64,000 nt of DNA from the NCBI RefSeq assembly GCF_012489685.1, contig NC_080043.1, positions 84,088,292 to 84,152,291 of the forward strand, given 5' to 3'. A program made the position numbers and the translations under genes. Of the stretch, positions 12,072 through 23,884 are shown piece after piece. The notes beneath the pieces are model-generated. The model saw only the letters and a list, made by a program, of their open reading frames with translations, was not told the DNA's origin and searched no databases. This DNA comes from Lotus japonicus. Taxonomy: Eukaryota > Streptophyta > Magnoliopsida > Fabales > Fabaceae. Numbering within the stretch: the stretch's first letter is position 1; every line of letters starts with the position of its first letter.

Positions 12072-12400
12072 TATGGTGTGTTTGGTTTGGTTGCAATTTT
12101 TAAATGTGGATAAGAGTCTCAAATATGGATCTCAATTGTTTTGAATATGTTTGAGAACCAGTTTTGAAAATCGATTTTATAAGTTTGATTTGAATTTAAA
12201 AGAATTGACTTGGGTTAGCTTATCCATCTGGCTGATATGATTTTGTGTATATGTACTATAATTCAGTTACGAAACTCAATTCTGGGTAAATGTATTCAAA
12301 CATAAATCACGTCATTTCAACACACGTTACTAAATTCAATTCAGGTTTGATCCAATTCTGGTTAAATCCAAATCTGCTAACGTTGCTCCAAACACACACA
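12072..12400. repeat. MITE-like element with TGTGTTTGG ends
   Basis: The left end reads GGTGTGTTTGGTTTGG and the right end GCTCCAAACACACA, giving short inverted ends on a ~330-bp non-coding sequence. Its right part, from 12356 on, is the start of the direct repeat found again at 20493. There it directly abuts the Helitron 3' terminus, so the copy here looks like the empty version of that insertion site. Confidence 0.5.
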
Positions 12401-12779
12401 TAATGGTGTGATGATGAGATTATGTTGGTCTTGTTATAAATAATAAATATAAAATTATTCAAACAGGCCCTATCTAATAATTTAAGTTTTTTGGATAATC
12501 GGGAAAGGTCTTAAGCTTCGTCATATGATTTATAAGTTTAGAGAGTGTTACTTTTTTAGTTGACTTAGATGATGCAATCTTACTGGTATAGGCGATGCAA
12601 TGTATTAATGATCTTGAATTACTTTTAGTTTAGAGGGTTTTCCCGGATTTATTTATTTTTATTAATAAAGTTTTTTAACCGTTTAACATAAGTACCCATA
12701 ATCTCTTCACTCTCACCTTCTCCCTTTCATCTCCTCCTTCCCCACCTATGACCATCGTGAGGAGCAAAATATGAAAATT

Positions 12780-12847
<68 letters not shown>

Positions 12848-12935
12848 CAATCACCCCCTCCCCCACCTCAACACAACTAGTGGGTGGTCCCGACCTTCTC
12901 TGTCTCTACAACAACTTCTTCTTCTTTGTCGCGAA
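12356..12935 (+). repeat. Left copy of direct repeat flanking the Helitron region
   Basis: This ~580-bp stretch from TTCTGGTTAAATCC to CTTTGTCGCGAA is repeated at 20493-21025 with only a few substitutions and a shorter CT run in the second copy. It includes a long CT microsatellite (12781-12846). The sequence diverges at once beyond both ends. Confidence 0.9.
12781..12846. repeat. (CT)n microsatellite
   Basis: About 66 bp of CT dinucleotide with a single TTT interruption. The homologous run in the right direct repeat (20919-20957) is shorter, so the two copies have changed length independently. Confidence 0.95.
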
Positions 12936-13354
12936 GGGTGCTTATTTGAATTGACTTTTGACTTTCTTTTCTTTCCTAAATCCTTTGGGATAGTTAGTTT
13001 GTAATGGTATCTACTATTAACTGGGGTTGTTAGGTAAGAAACACACGTTGGTTAGTAATTCCTCTTTTGAGGATCTGTATGCTATTCTTAGTAATGCCAC
13101 TTGACCCATCATGAATATAATGTTCATTTAATATTGCAAAAAAAAACAATAAGTAGACAATCATCTTCCTTCCTGATATAGTGTACTTTCAGCCTCAACA
13201 CATATAGTAGTGTGAATGATCAGATTCTTTTTCCTTTACTTTATATGCCACATTTTGAGGAACATTTGCTGCATTTGAACATACTTCACTAAATTAATAA
13301 AGCTTGCCATATTGTGAAAAGTGTTGACATGATTTTTATTTTTTCTGCAGTGCA

Positions 13355-14710
13355 AAATATCATTGCAGGAGATTCATCTACTCAACAAAGTTCTTTATCA
13401 AACATTCAGACAAAGACAACTTATCAAAAAACAAGAAAAAGAAAAGGTTTGTTTTACGTCGACTTTTCATCATAAGAATAAAGGTAGTTTACTGCATGAT
13501 TGAAAGATCCTATTATAATTGATTTAAGAGTCTAGATCAATTTTCAATTCTAAATCAAAATATGTGCTTGCTTTCCTTTTTCTACTATTATAATCTGTTT
13601 ATTTAATATATGTCAAGGATAGAAGCATCTTAACCAGTTTAAAATTCCATAGTAGGAATTTGACAGCTTGCTTCTTTTATTGAGTTTCATTTTAGTAATC
13701 ACTTCATACTTGAAAGCATGAGTCTTTGTTATCTCTAATCACTTTCAATTGAAACATAATTTTAACATTGCAGATCCATGTAGTGAAGTTTCACCATTGT
13801 CAGTATTGAACACTAATATTCAAATTCCTTCACCAGGAGTAAATAATGTTGGTTATTTTCCAGGTCTATAATCTTAACCCTACTTTTCTATAGTCTTAAT
13901 TGCTTCAGGAATCTTCATACATATTTTTCAATCCTTTTTAGGCCCTATTGGACAAAGAAATAATGTTGTTGCGACCTATAAGGCCCAAGCTGCGTCTTAT
14001 GCAATATTGAGAAGGAAAGTTATCATGAAGAACAAATCTGAAAAGAATAATCACGCACAAGGTTGTATATTAATATTAGTTTTATCAACTAATCCAATAT
14101 AAAAGTATGATATTTTTGATAACTTTGCGTTGTCACTGAGTTTGCATGCGTTGATCAAGTTTTTTTAACTCCAGATGCATTTCCGAGCTTTTCCCAAATG
14201 CAATATATGTATGCTAGCCCAACTCAAAATACACCGTGGACTGTATTAACCTATTGTTCTCCTTTAGGTAGTTTATGCATTGTATTAAAATGTTTAAATT
14301 AAATAGTGAAATTGTTCTCCATAAATTATTCAACTTAATTTCAACAATTTTAATATGCTTGCACATGGAGGTATGCATACAGGGAGTAGTTCAAATATGT
14401 CCAATACAGATAACGGTTCATCACATGGAGTTGGTAAAATAAACTTCATTTTTCAACATGGCCTAATATATGACATTTATGTCAATATCACTTTCACCTT
14501 CTCAACCATTATTTTTAATTGTTCAGGATCATCTACACCACCTAAACAAAGTTCCATTTCAGATCAAAGTACCATACTTACATCATCAGTTGGAACTAGC
14601 ACCTCACGTAGACATCAAAGGAAAAGTAGCTTGATAATACCTTCTACTATCATTGAACAAGTTTCAAGAAGGAGTTTTGGTAATGATTCAGAAGACATGG
14701 AGCAAGGTGC
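13355..14710 (+). pseudogene. Helitron 5' exons and internal 416-bp tandem duplication
   Basis: Several short exon-like pieces in AG...GT context look like the many-exon N-terminus of plant Helitron proteins, with Ser/Thr-rich text such as GSSTPPKQSSISDQ near 14530. A block around 14340-14540 is repeated about 416 bp downstream (14755-14955), including one exon-like piece with GSSSNMSNTDNGSSHG-type coding. The second copy has stops. Exact exon borders are not reliable here. Confidence 0.45.
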
Positions 14711-15100
14711 GACGAGTCCATTACCTGATAACCTCAAAAAATTATTCAACTTAATTTCAGCTATTTTAATATAGTTGCACATGTAGGTATGCATACAGGC
14801 AGTATTTCAAATCCGTCCAATTCAGATAATGGTTCATCGCATGGAGTTGGTAAACTAAACTTCATTTTCAAAATGGCCTAATAGATGACATTTATGTCAA
14901 TATCAGTTTCACATTCTCAAAAAATATTATTTATTGTACAGGATCATCTACACAAGTACATTACCTGATAACATGGAGCAAGGTGAGACAAGTACATTAC
15001 CTGATAACCAAACTACAGAAAGGCATTCACAATTGTATGCAAAGGCTGAAACGACAGGTAAACTTCTTACATTGTATGGTACTTTAATAATACCCTTTCA

Positions 15101-18100
15101 TTGCAGTCAGCTAATTTTAAGAAAGTTTGTGCTGCAGAGGTGTTTTATTTGGGTGATGCATCTTATGTATGCTCTATATGTCAATCTATTATGTGGTATG
15201 AAGAGAGGGCAGTTAAATCTGATCATAGCAAAATTCCAAAATTCAAGATTTGCTGCATGAAAGGAAAAATTACACTTCCATTCCTAAGAAAACCTCCTCA
15301 GCTACTATATAATTTGATGAATGAGATAGATGACAGATACAAGAATTTCAAGGAGAATATCAGAGCGTACAACAGTTTATTTTCGTTCACTTCCCTTGGA
15401 GGCAAGGTAGAATCAGGTATAAATGATGGAAATGGCCCTCCTCAGTTTATACTAAGTGGTCAAAATTATCATTGGATTGGAAGTCTGATACCTCCTGAAG
15501 GAGCTCCTCCTAAGTTTGCTCAACTCTATATATATGACACTCAGAATGAGTCTTCAAATAGAATGAAATATTTCAGGTATTTTATGAATTATTTACAAAT
15601 TTTTAAACAAAAACTATACCTTGAAGTTATGGTTGCTGATGCTAAATTCTTACTTTCATTTTTTACATCAGTTCAAGTACAAGGAAAAGTCCACTTGATC
15701 CTTCCTTAGTGAAGGACTTGACTGCAATGATTGACAAAGACAATGAATTGGCAAAGATGTTTCGAAGAGTTAGAGACTTTGTCGAGAGTGATGGTTCTTC
15801 AAATTTCTATCTCAAATTGTATCGTAACAGAACTAAGGATCCAAGAACTTATAATATGCCCACAACTGATGAGGTGGCAGCTTTGATTGTAGGTGATCTA
15901 GACTCTGTGAATGAAGGTAGAGATATTATTGTCAAGGGTACCGATGGAGGTTTTCAACGACTTCCTTAAAAACACCCTTCTTACATTCCTCTTCAATATC
16001 CTTTATTATTTCCATATGGAGAAGATGGTTTTAAGGAAAATATACCACTACGAGAAGATCACATGCAAGACGATTCCCGAAAGAGATACAAAGTTGCAAT
16101 CAGGGAATTTATTTCTTACCAGATCCAACAAAGGGACATAGAGCATGGGCATTTAGTGAGCACATGTCGATTATTTCAGCAATTTATTGTAGACTGCTAC
16201 ACTACATGATTGAATCAGATAGAATGTCTTTTTACATAAATAATCAACAGAAGTTACGTTCAGATATTTTTAAAGGCTTGCAAGAAGCTGTAACTAGAGG
16301 AGATGTCCAACCCTCCTCTGCTGGAAAACGTATCATTTTACCTCCTTCCTTCACGGGTGGGATGCGATACATGTTCAACAATTGTCAAGATGCCATGGCT
16401 ATTTGCAAAAGATTTGGGTATCCAGATTTATTTATAACCATGACCTGCAATGCAAACTGGAAAGAAATTCAGGAGTTTGTAACTCCAAGAGGTCTCAGGG
16501 CAGATGACCGACCTGAAATTGTGGCTAGAGTTTTCAAAATGAAGTTGAATGATTTGATGTCCAATTTGAAGAAAGGAAAAATATTTGGAGAAGTACAAGC
16601 AGGCAAGCATTTTTTTTTCTTCTTTTTCTATGTTTTATTTTTTCATGTAATTTACTAATTGTTATGTTAATTACATACATCTTTCAAAACCTTTAACTGC
16701 GGGTACGTACACAATTGAGTTCCAAAAAAGAGGGCTTCCACGTGCCCACATCTTAATATGGTTGCAAGGTGAAAGGAAGCTTAAAGCAGGGGATGACATT
16801 GATAAGGTAATATCAGCTGAGTTACCGGATCCTGTGTTATATCCTGCTTTGTCAGCAGCAGTTTCAAATTATATGATGCATGGTCCATGTGGGTTTGCTA
16901 ATATGAATTCTGCCTGTATGAAAAATGGAAAGTGTGAGAAATTTTTCCCAAAACAATTTCAGAACTCAACTACAATTGATGTGGAAGGCTATCCTAAATA
17001 CAGGAGAAGAGATACTGGAGTTAGTGTTACAAAGAAAGACATTGTGATGGATAATAGGTATGTTGTACCTTATAATCCAGATCTCCTCATGAGGTATCAG
17101 GCCCATATCAACGTGGAGTACTGTAACAAGTCAAACTCCATAAAATATTTGTTTAAATATGTAAACAAAGGTCCAGATAGAGTTTCTGTTGAAATTTCTA
17201 ATAGAGATAAATATTCAAATAAAGAAAAAGGTGTTGATGAGATAAAGCAGTATTACGACTGCAGGTATTTGTTTCCCTGTGAAGCAGCGTGGAGAATATT
17301 TGGATTTTATCTTCATGACAAGTGGCCTCCTGTTAACAGATTATCATTTCACCTTCCCAATGAGCAGTCTGTTACTTTCAAGGATCATGAATGGATTGAC
17401 ACTGTAGTTGAAAGGAACCAGGATATGGACACTGAGTTTACAGCGTGGTTCAAAGCAAATCAGGAATCCGAACTTGGGAAGGACCTAACATATGCAGAGT
17501 TTCCCCAAAGGTTTGTTTATGATGAAGACAAAAGAATATGGACTGTCCGAAAGAAAGAATTTTCAATTGGGAGGTTGAATTATATTCCCATGGGTACCGG
17601 AGAACTATTTTATATGCGGGTCCTTCTTACAATTCAAAAGGGATGTACAAGTTTTGACAGCATAAAAACTGTTAATGGCATACTATACCAGACCTACAAG
17701 GAAGCGTGCTACATCTTGGGATTGTTGAAAGATGATAGAGAATACATAGATGGAATAAAGGAGGCAAGTGATCTTGGGTCTGGACACCAATTAAGACGAT
17801 TATTTGTCATGTTATTGTTAGTGAAAACCATCAGCAAACCAGATGTAGTGTGGGAAGCTACATGGAAATTGCTAGCAGACGACATTTTATATCAAAGAAG
17901 GAGACTTCTTCAAATACCAGGTATGTAACTTAAGGAACTCATTTAAACCATATGAAATTAGTTTTTTATATAAGTAACTACTAATGTACATTTCTTCCAA
18001 AATAATTTTATATTCGAATCTTATTTTTTCAGACTTGGAAATTAGTGATGATGACTTAAGAAACATGTGCCTGATAGAGATTGAAAAATTGCTCCAGAGT

Positions 18101-19694
18101 AACGGGAGATCTCTCAAGGATTTTGATTGTTTACCTTATCCTGAATCTTCCGATCTACATCTATTTGAAAAATAGGTTCATAGTAGATGAACTTAACTAC
18201 GATAGAGATGAGATGTCTGCCAAGTGCACAAATTTGCTAAATTTAATGACAGATGAACAAAAGTAGGTCTATAATCAGATATTTGAATCTGTTTTGTCTG
18301 ACTGTGGTGGTTTTTTCTTTTTATATGGATACGGAGGAACAAGGAAAACATTTATTTGGAACGCATTGTCAGCATCTCTACGGTCCCGAGGATTGATTGT
18401 TATGAATGTAGCTTCCAGTGGTATTGCTTCGTTATTACTACCAGGGGGGAGAACTGCTCATTCAAGATTGTGTATTCCACTACAGGTGAATGATGTATCT
18501 ACATGTAATATTAAACAAGGAAGCTTACGGGCAAATTTGCTTTTGCAGACTAAGTTGATTATATGGGATGAAGCGCCCATGTTGAACAAGTTTTGTTTTG
18601 AAGCCCTGGACAGAACATTGAGGGATTTGGTGAGAGTACAAGATGAAAGCAACGCAGAAAAACCATTTGGTGGCAAAGTGGTAGTGCTTGGAGGTGACTT
18701 TAGGCAGATTCTGCCTGTTATCCCGAAAGGGTCAAGACAAGATATTGTTAAATCTACCATCAATTCATCTCAATTATGGAAGCACTGTAAGGTGTTGAAG
18801 TTAACTGCAAATATGAGATTAAGAATTGTTGGATCCCCGGAACTTGTTGCCGATATAAAGGCATTTGCTGATTGGATTCTTCAGATTGGCAATGGTGAAT
18901 TTGAATCAGATGAGAGTGGAGAAGCTAATGTAGACATACCTACTGATCTGTTAGTTGAGCCAGGTGATAATCCTATTCACGATTTGGTTAATTTTGCATA
19001 TCCAAATCTCTTGACTAACATGAAGGATTACAATTTTTTTGAAGAAAGATGCATATTATGTCCGACTCTTGAATCAGTTCAGATGATGAATGATTTTATC
19101 CTAAACTTAATTCCTGGTGAACCAAAAGAGTACTTCAGTTCAGATACAGCTTGCATGTCTGATGCGGATTCAGAGATACACTATGAGTGGTTTACTTCTG
19201 AGTTTTTAAATGATATAAAGTGCTCTGGAATTCCAAATCACAAGTTGAGTTTGAAGAAAGGGGCTCCAATAATGTTATTGAGAAATATAGACCAGTCGGT
19301 TGGGTTATGCAATGGAACTCGCATCATAGTTAATGATCTTTTGTCGAATGTTATTGGTGCCACTGTGTTAACAGGAACTAATATTGGTGAAATAATATTC
19401 ATTGGAAGAATGAGTATGGTGCCTAATGACTCAGGCTACCCATTTAAATTTGAAAGACGACAATTCTCAATTTGTACTTGTTTTGGTATGACGATCAACA
19501 AAAGTCAGGGACAATCTTTATCACATGTTGGACTCTTCCTTCCTCGACCTGTTTTTACGCATGGGCAATTATATGTGGCTCTCTCACGGGTGAAATCAAG
19601 AAAGGGTCTCAAAATTTTAATTCTAGATGAAGAACAGAAAGTAATGAATTGTACCAAGAATGTGGTGTACAAAGAAGTGTTTGCAAACATTTGA
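15101..19694 (+). pseudogene. Helitron RepHel protein, disrupted
   Basis: In order: a Cys-rich N-terminal part (VCSICQ near 15170); the Helitron-like N domain (NNCQDAMAICKRFGYPDLF at 16376); the Rep centre; the tyrosine motif KYLFKYVNKG near 17143; then a Pif1-like helicase (18294-19694) with Walker B LIIWDEAP and late motif [10 protein letters not shown]. Small introns lie near 15576-15670, 16600-16700 and 17922-18033. Damage includes stops at 15967 and 18264 and frameshifts near 16200 and 18170. The HUH site reads GLPRAHIL, so the first His is Arg, and Walker A reads GGTRKT, with Gly replaced by Arg. It cannot encode an active transposase. Confidence 0.85.
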
Positions 19695-20492
19695 CTACTG
19701 TGCTAGATACAACAAATTTTCTAGCACTCTATACAGGTAAGATTTAATCTTCTCCTTCTTATGATTGCTGGAAAATTGTTCCACATGGTTCTATCCTACA
19801 TTGCAATGACAAATTTAATTTACATCACAGGTGAGGCATTAAAAGGAATAGTTTTTAGCTGTTTATGTTGCTGTTTGATCTCAAAGAAATTGGAAAGGCT
19901 GGGAGAGTTTGGCAGATGCATATCTGTATTGTTATGAGACTGAATATGCAGTGTTTTTTGAAAGTCTGTGGAAGTGGTAATTTGCTACTGGTTTAGAGGT
20001 GCTGACGCGTGGTTCAACACTTGAAAAATATGACATTGACTTGGATTAAATAAAGGCATTTTGCTAGGTGCTATTTTACAGTTTTTGATATTCTATTAGC
20101 TTTGCTTTAGTTTTTTTTTTCTTTCATCATTTGTCTATGTTTTTGCTGTGAGTTTTTTTATGTTGTGTCTATTATGACTCTTTCTTTAATTCTCTATTTT
20201 GAACCTTTGTTTTAAAGCTTACTTGGGAGAGCTATGTTCCCAAGACTCTTTTATTCTATCTAATGTCATTATCTTTTCTAAACAAAACATTAACTTTTAA
20301 TTTTAAAGACAAAATGTCTAATTAGTATTAAAAGCTTAAATGTTAATAAGTGTATAATCACATTTCCAGTATTTCAGTCAAACTTGCATTATTGTCTACA
20401 TTTTATAAAATAAATCTATAATTTTAAAACCATATCAAATAAATACTAATATATATCAAATGTCACCTGTGAATGCACGAGTATAAAACTAG

Positions 20493-20917
20493 TTCTGGTT
20501 AAATCCAAATCTGCTAACGTTGCTCAAAACACACACATAATGGTGTGATGATGAGATTATGTTGGTCTTGTTATAAATAATAAATATAAAATTATTCAAA
20601 CAGGCCCTATCTAATAATTTAAGTTTTTTGGATAATCGGGAAAGGTCTTAAGCTTCGTCATATGATTTATAAGTTTAGAGAGTGTTACTTTTTTAGTTGA
20701 CTTAGATGATGCAATCTTACTGGTATAGGCGATGCAATGTATTAATGATCTTGAATTACTTTTAGTTTAGAGGGTTTTCCCGGATTTATTAATTTTTATT
20801 AATAAAGTTTTTTAACCGTTTAACATAAGTACTCATAATCTCTTCACTCTCACCTTCCCCCTTTCATCTCCTCCTTCCCCACCTATGACCATCGTGAGGA
20901 GCAAAATATGAAAATTG

Positions 20918-20956
<39 letters not shown>

Positions 20957-21025
20957 CTCAACACAACTAGTGGGTGGTCCCGACCTTCTTTGTCTCTACA
21001 ACAACTTCTTCTTCTTTGTCGCGAA
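20493..21025 (+). repeat. Right copy of direct repeat flanking the Helitron region
   Basis: Starts at the base after CTAG of the Helitron terminus and matches 12356-12935 to its end at GTCGCGAA. It lacks a ~20-bp C-rich piece and part of the CT run. The sequence after it (from 21026) differs from that after the left copy. Confidence 0.9.
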
Positions 21026-21196
21026 TTCTTTAGATTTGATGAGTATGAAGATCCCTCTGACAACACCTTTCCTCAAAGCAAAGAGGCTGAGAATGAAGAA
21101 CTGGATCGAGGGCAGTTGGGCTCCCTGGACGCAGGAGAAGAGCTTCCTCGGTCTTGTGAAGCCATCAAAGCGAAAGATCTCACAAAGGCGGCTCTT
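21026..21196. other. Unassigned coding-like stretch
   Basis: About 170 bp of less AT-rich sequence, open in two plus frames, directly after the right direct repeat and before a TGTAACACCCC motif. I do not recognise either translation. It may be a gene fragment or part of the neighbouring retroelement. Confidence 0.3.
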
Positions 21197-21760
21197 GTAA
21201 CACCCCACTTTTCGTTATTATGTTATTTATTATTTTAGTTTAATTATTATTATGTTATATGGTAATTTGATAATTTATGTGATTTAATTAGATGATTATG
21301 TGATTATGTGATTTAATTAGATGATAAGGTCATTATGATAAGGTCATTAAGTGATTTTATTAGATAATTAAGTTATTATGTGATATAGATAAATAAAGGT
21401 TTTAGGTTTTATAGTGAGTAGTTGGGAGTGGGGCCATTGTAAGACTATTTAAGGGTTATGAGTGAATTAAAAAGAGAGAAATCAGAATTTGAGAATTGGA
21501 GAAGTTAGCAGACAAAGAGAACACGTGAAAAGTAAGGAGAGGAGAAAAGAGAAGAAAACCTAGACTTTGATCTTCAAGAGGTAAGGGTTTGAATTTACTT
21601 TGTATAATTGTAGAATAACAGAGGTTGAGTTTAACATGAAGGAACCCCCAACTTCTTTGAAAATTCATAACTGAGAGACTATGTTGAGTGTTAATATGTG
21701 GTGAGCAAAATTGATTTTGAACAAATTTGAGGTTCTGGGGAGAATTGGGTTCTGTTCTGG

Positions 21761-22260
21761 CCGCAGATACCCTAGCAGTCTGTGTTGTAGAGAGCATAAC
21801 TCTCTCTAAAGAATTTCGAATTGAGTGAAACCAATTTTGTATGAAAGATAACTCATAGGGTTATGTTAAGTAAAATTTTCATAATTTTTGGGTTGCTGGT
21901 TGAGTACCATAATTATCTACAAGTTCACTCTGTTTCTGCCCGCAGACACCCTAGCAGCCTGTGCTATAGAGAGCATAACTCTCTTTACAGAATCCCGAAT
22001 TGAGTGAAACCAATTTCGTATGAAAGCTAACTCATAGGGTTATATTGGGTAATATGTTCGTAATTTTTGGGTTGCTGGTTCAATACCAGAATTGACACCC
22101 TAACAGCCTGTGCTGTAGAGAGTATAACTCTCTCTACAAAATTCCAAATTGCGTGAAACCAATTTTATATGAAAGCTAACGTATAAGGATATGTTTGGTA
22201 AAATTTTCATAATTTTTAGACTGCTCATTTAGTACCAGAATTATATGCAAGTTTGATATG
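21761..22260 (+). repeat. Three tandem copies of a 150-180-bp unit
   Basis: Units start near 21761, 21940 and 22091. Each contains a CACCCTARCAGYCTGTG motif, an AGAGAGYATAACTCTCT hairpin, and a GTGAAACCAATTT ... GTATGAAAG stretch. Divergence between copies is moderate. The repeats sit inside the probable LTR. Confidence 0.8.
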
Positions 22261-23037
22261 TTTCTGCTTATTTATGGGATTGATTCTGAAACTGATTCTG
22301 GTAATTGATGTGAGACATTTGATGATTTTGTGTTGCTAGTATGTTGGTGGAATAGTGAATGATTTAATAATTATATTGAAGTGTTATTTTGTGCAATTTT
22401 GGTGTGATTCCCGTTATGGAATTTGGTGAGAAAATATGTTATATATTTGGGGCTGGAGTGGCTCAATTTGCATGTTTTAATTTATGAGTTTTTTGCACGA
22501 AATACACTTCATTTAGTCAAGAGGCAACGTGTCGGTTTTCATCAGAAAACTGAGGTTTGTCCCAGAACTGGAGTGGTTCTGGAAGTCTGGAGGGGACTTC
22601 ATTGGTGGTTAACTGTCTGGAGTGGACGCGGTGATACCGCTAAGGTTAACAATTGGTACCACATGCATACATTAGAGTCTTACACACTAAGTTTCACGTT
22701 TTCAGTGGTTTTATGTGTTTGGTGAATTGTTGGTGAATTGTTTTGCTGTTGTGGTAAAGTCGAATAATTATTCTTCTTAAAACTTATAATTTTCCGAAAC
22801 AACAATAAGAATTATGAAACTGTCTTGAGAGCAAATATTATAATCACTCAGATTTTAAAGAAAAGGTGAAGAGTTTATAAAGCGAAATCTGAATTGTTTA
22901 CTTGCTCTTTGTTATGTTATATTTTATACAATGTAAGTTCTTACCCTTCTGTTGGAATGATGTTCTATGCGACATCGCTCAGGTACTGGAGGTAGAGATG
23001 TGGCTCATGAGGAGTAGCTTCGGAGAGTCTTTGTTTA

Positions 23038-23077
<40 letters not shown>

Positions 23078-23089
23078 ATAATAATAAAA
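23038..23089. repeat. (TTA)n / (TAA)n microsatellite
   Basis: A run of about 14 TTA units followed by ATAATAATAATAA, forming a perfect hairpin-capable simple repeat. Confidence 0.95.
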
Positions 23090-23430
23090 TAAGTGTCTTG
23101 CTCTGTAATGTAACACTGGGTAGATACTTTACGTTACTTTTACATTTCGGTTGAGATGATTTTATAACCTCTCCTTATGGAAGTTGTTGAATAATTTTCT
23201 AAATTATGGCGATGTCGTACTGTTGATGGCTGAGGTGCTTATGAAATTCAGTTCTGAGTATGATGAATTTTATTGGAATATTATGGAAGATAAACCTATT
23301 TAAATAAGTGATTTTATGCATCTTAGGACTATCTGGCTGGTTTAGAAATTTTATTGGCAGAAGTAATTCATTCTTTGAAAACCATATGAACTTATAAATT
23401 TTCAAACACAGCTAGTGTTAATTTTAATGA

Positions 23431-23884
23431 GTTTTCGTGAATAAGTTTTTTTTTTGTCAATCATTGTTACTTCATTCATAGAAAATGGGCTAATACAAGT
23501 CCACTTAAGTTTTATTTGAAAGTCCACTTAAGTTAAAAGTAGAAAAACTGGAAAATCCATTATTTAGTCTTTTGGGCTTGGACCTCTCACATCAAAATTC
23601 AGTTTTTCAAATAAAAACATCAGAATTTTTAAGTGGATTTAACACCATTCCTGATTCGTAGGAAGAGGTAAACCTTTCATAGTATCCCAGCACGTCATTT
23701 CGGTGCAAAACCGCTACACATGTCAGGCTGAGCTACTCTTACCTATTAACCTTCCACTAAGCAAGAAAAACTCACTCCACGTCCACCAAATTCTCAATTT
23801 GCATGCTTCTGCACACATCCATCATCAATACCAAAACCACACACACACTTGTCTACCAACAAAAGAAACAAAGAAAGAAAGAAA
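23431..23884. other. Upstream region of carboxylesterase gene
   Basis: Non-coding DNA leading to the ATG at 23885. The last ~80 bp are CA- and AAAG-rich, as in a plant 5' leader. No element was recognised. Confidence 0.4.

Larger units (their letters stand above)
13010..20493 (+). mobile_element. Decayed Helitron with Rep and Pif1-like helicase
   Basis: The proposed 5' end is TCTACTATTAA after an A. The 3' end is CTAGT before a T, preceded by a weak stem (GTGAATGCAC) about 12 bp upstream. This fits the A|TC...CTRRT|T Helitron rule. The interior codes for a Rep-type endonuclease and a helicase on the plus strand. The element is no longer functional: there are stops, a frameshift and altered catalytic motifs (see the coding entry). 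The 5' terminus is less certain than the 3'. Confidence 0.75.
21197..23430 (+). mobile_element. Probable LTR-like retroelement remnant
   Basis: Begins TGTAACACCCCAC, the start typical of many Ty3/gypsy LTRs. It continues as non-coding DNA with internal repeats and a TAACACTGGG box near 23110. No gag, pol, primer-binding site or matching second LTR is seen, so it is at most a solo or truncated LTR. The right boundary is approximate. Confidence 0.35.

Noticed and set aside
12675..13004. Open frames of alternating Leu-Ser or Arg-Glu residues
   Set aside because: They are translations of the CT/GA microsatellite and its flanks, not genes.
12356..21025. The direct repeats as LTRs of a retroelement
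   Set aside because: They do not begin TG or end CA, there is no primer site, and the interior is a Helitron without gag, integrase or reverse transcriptase.
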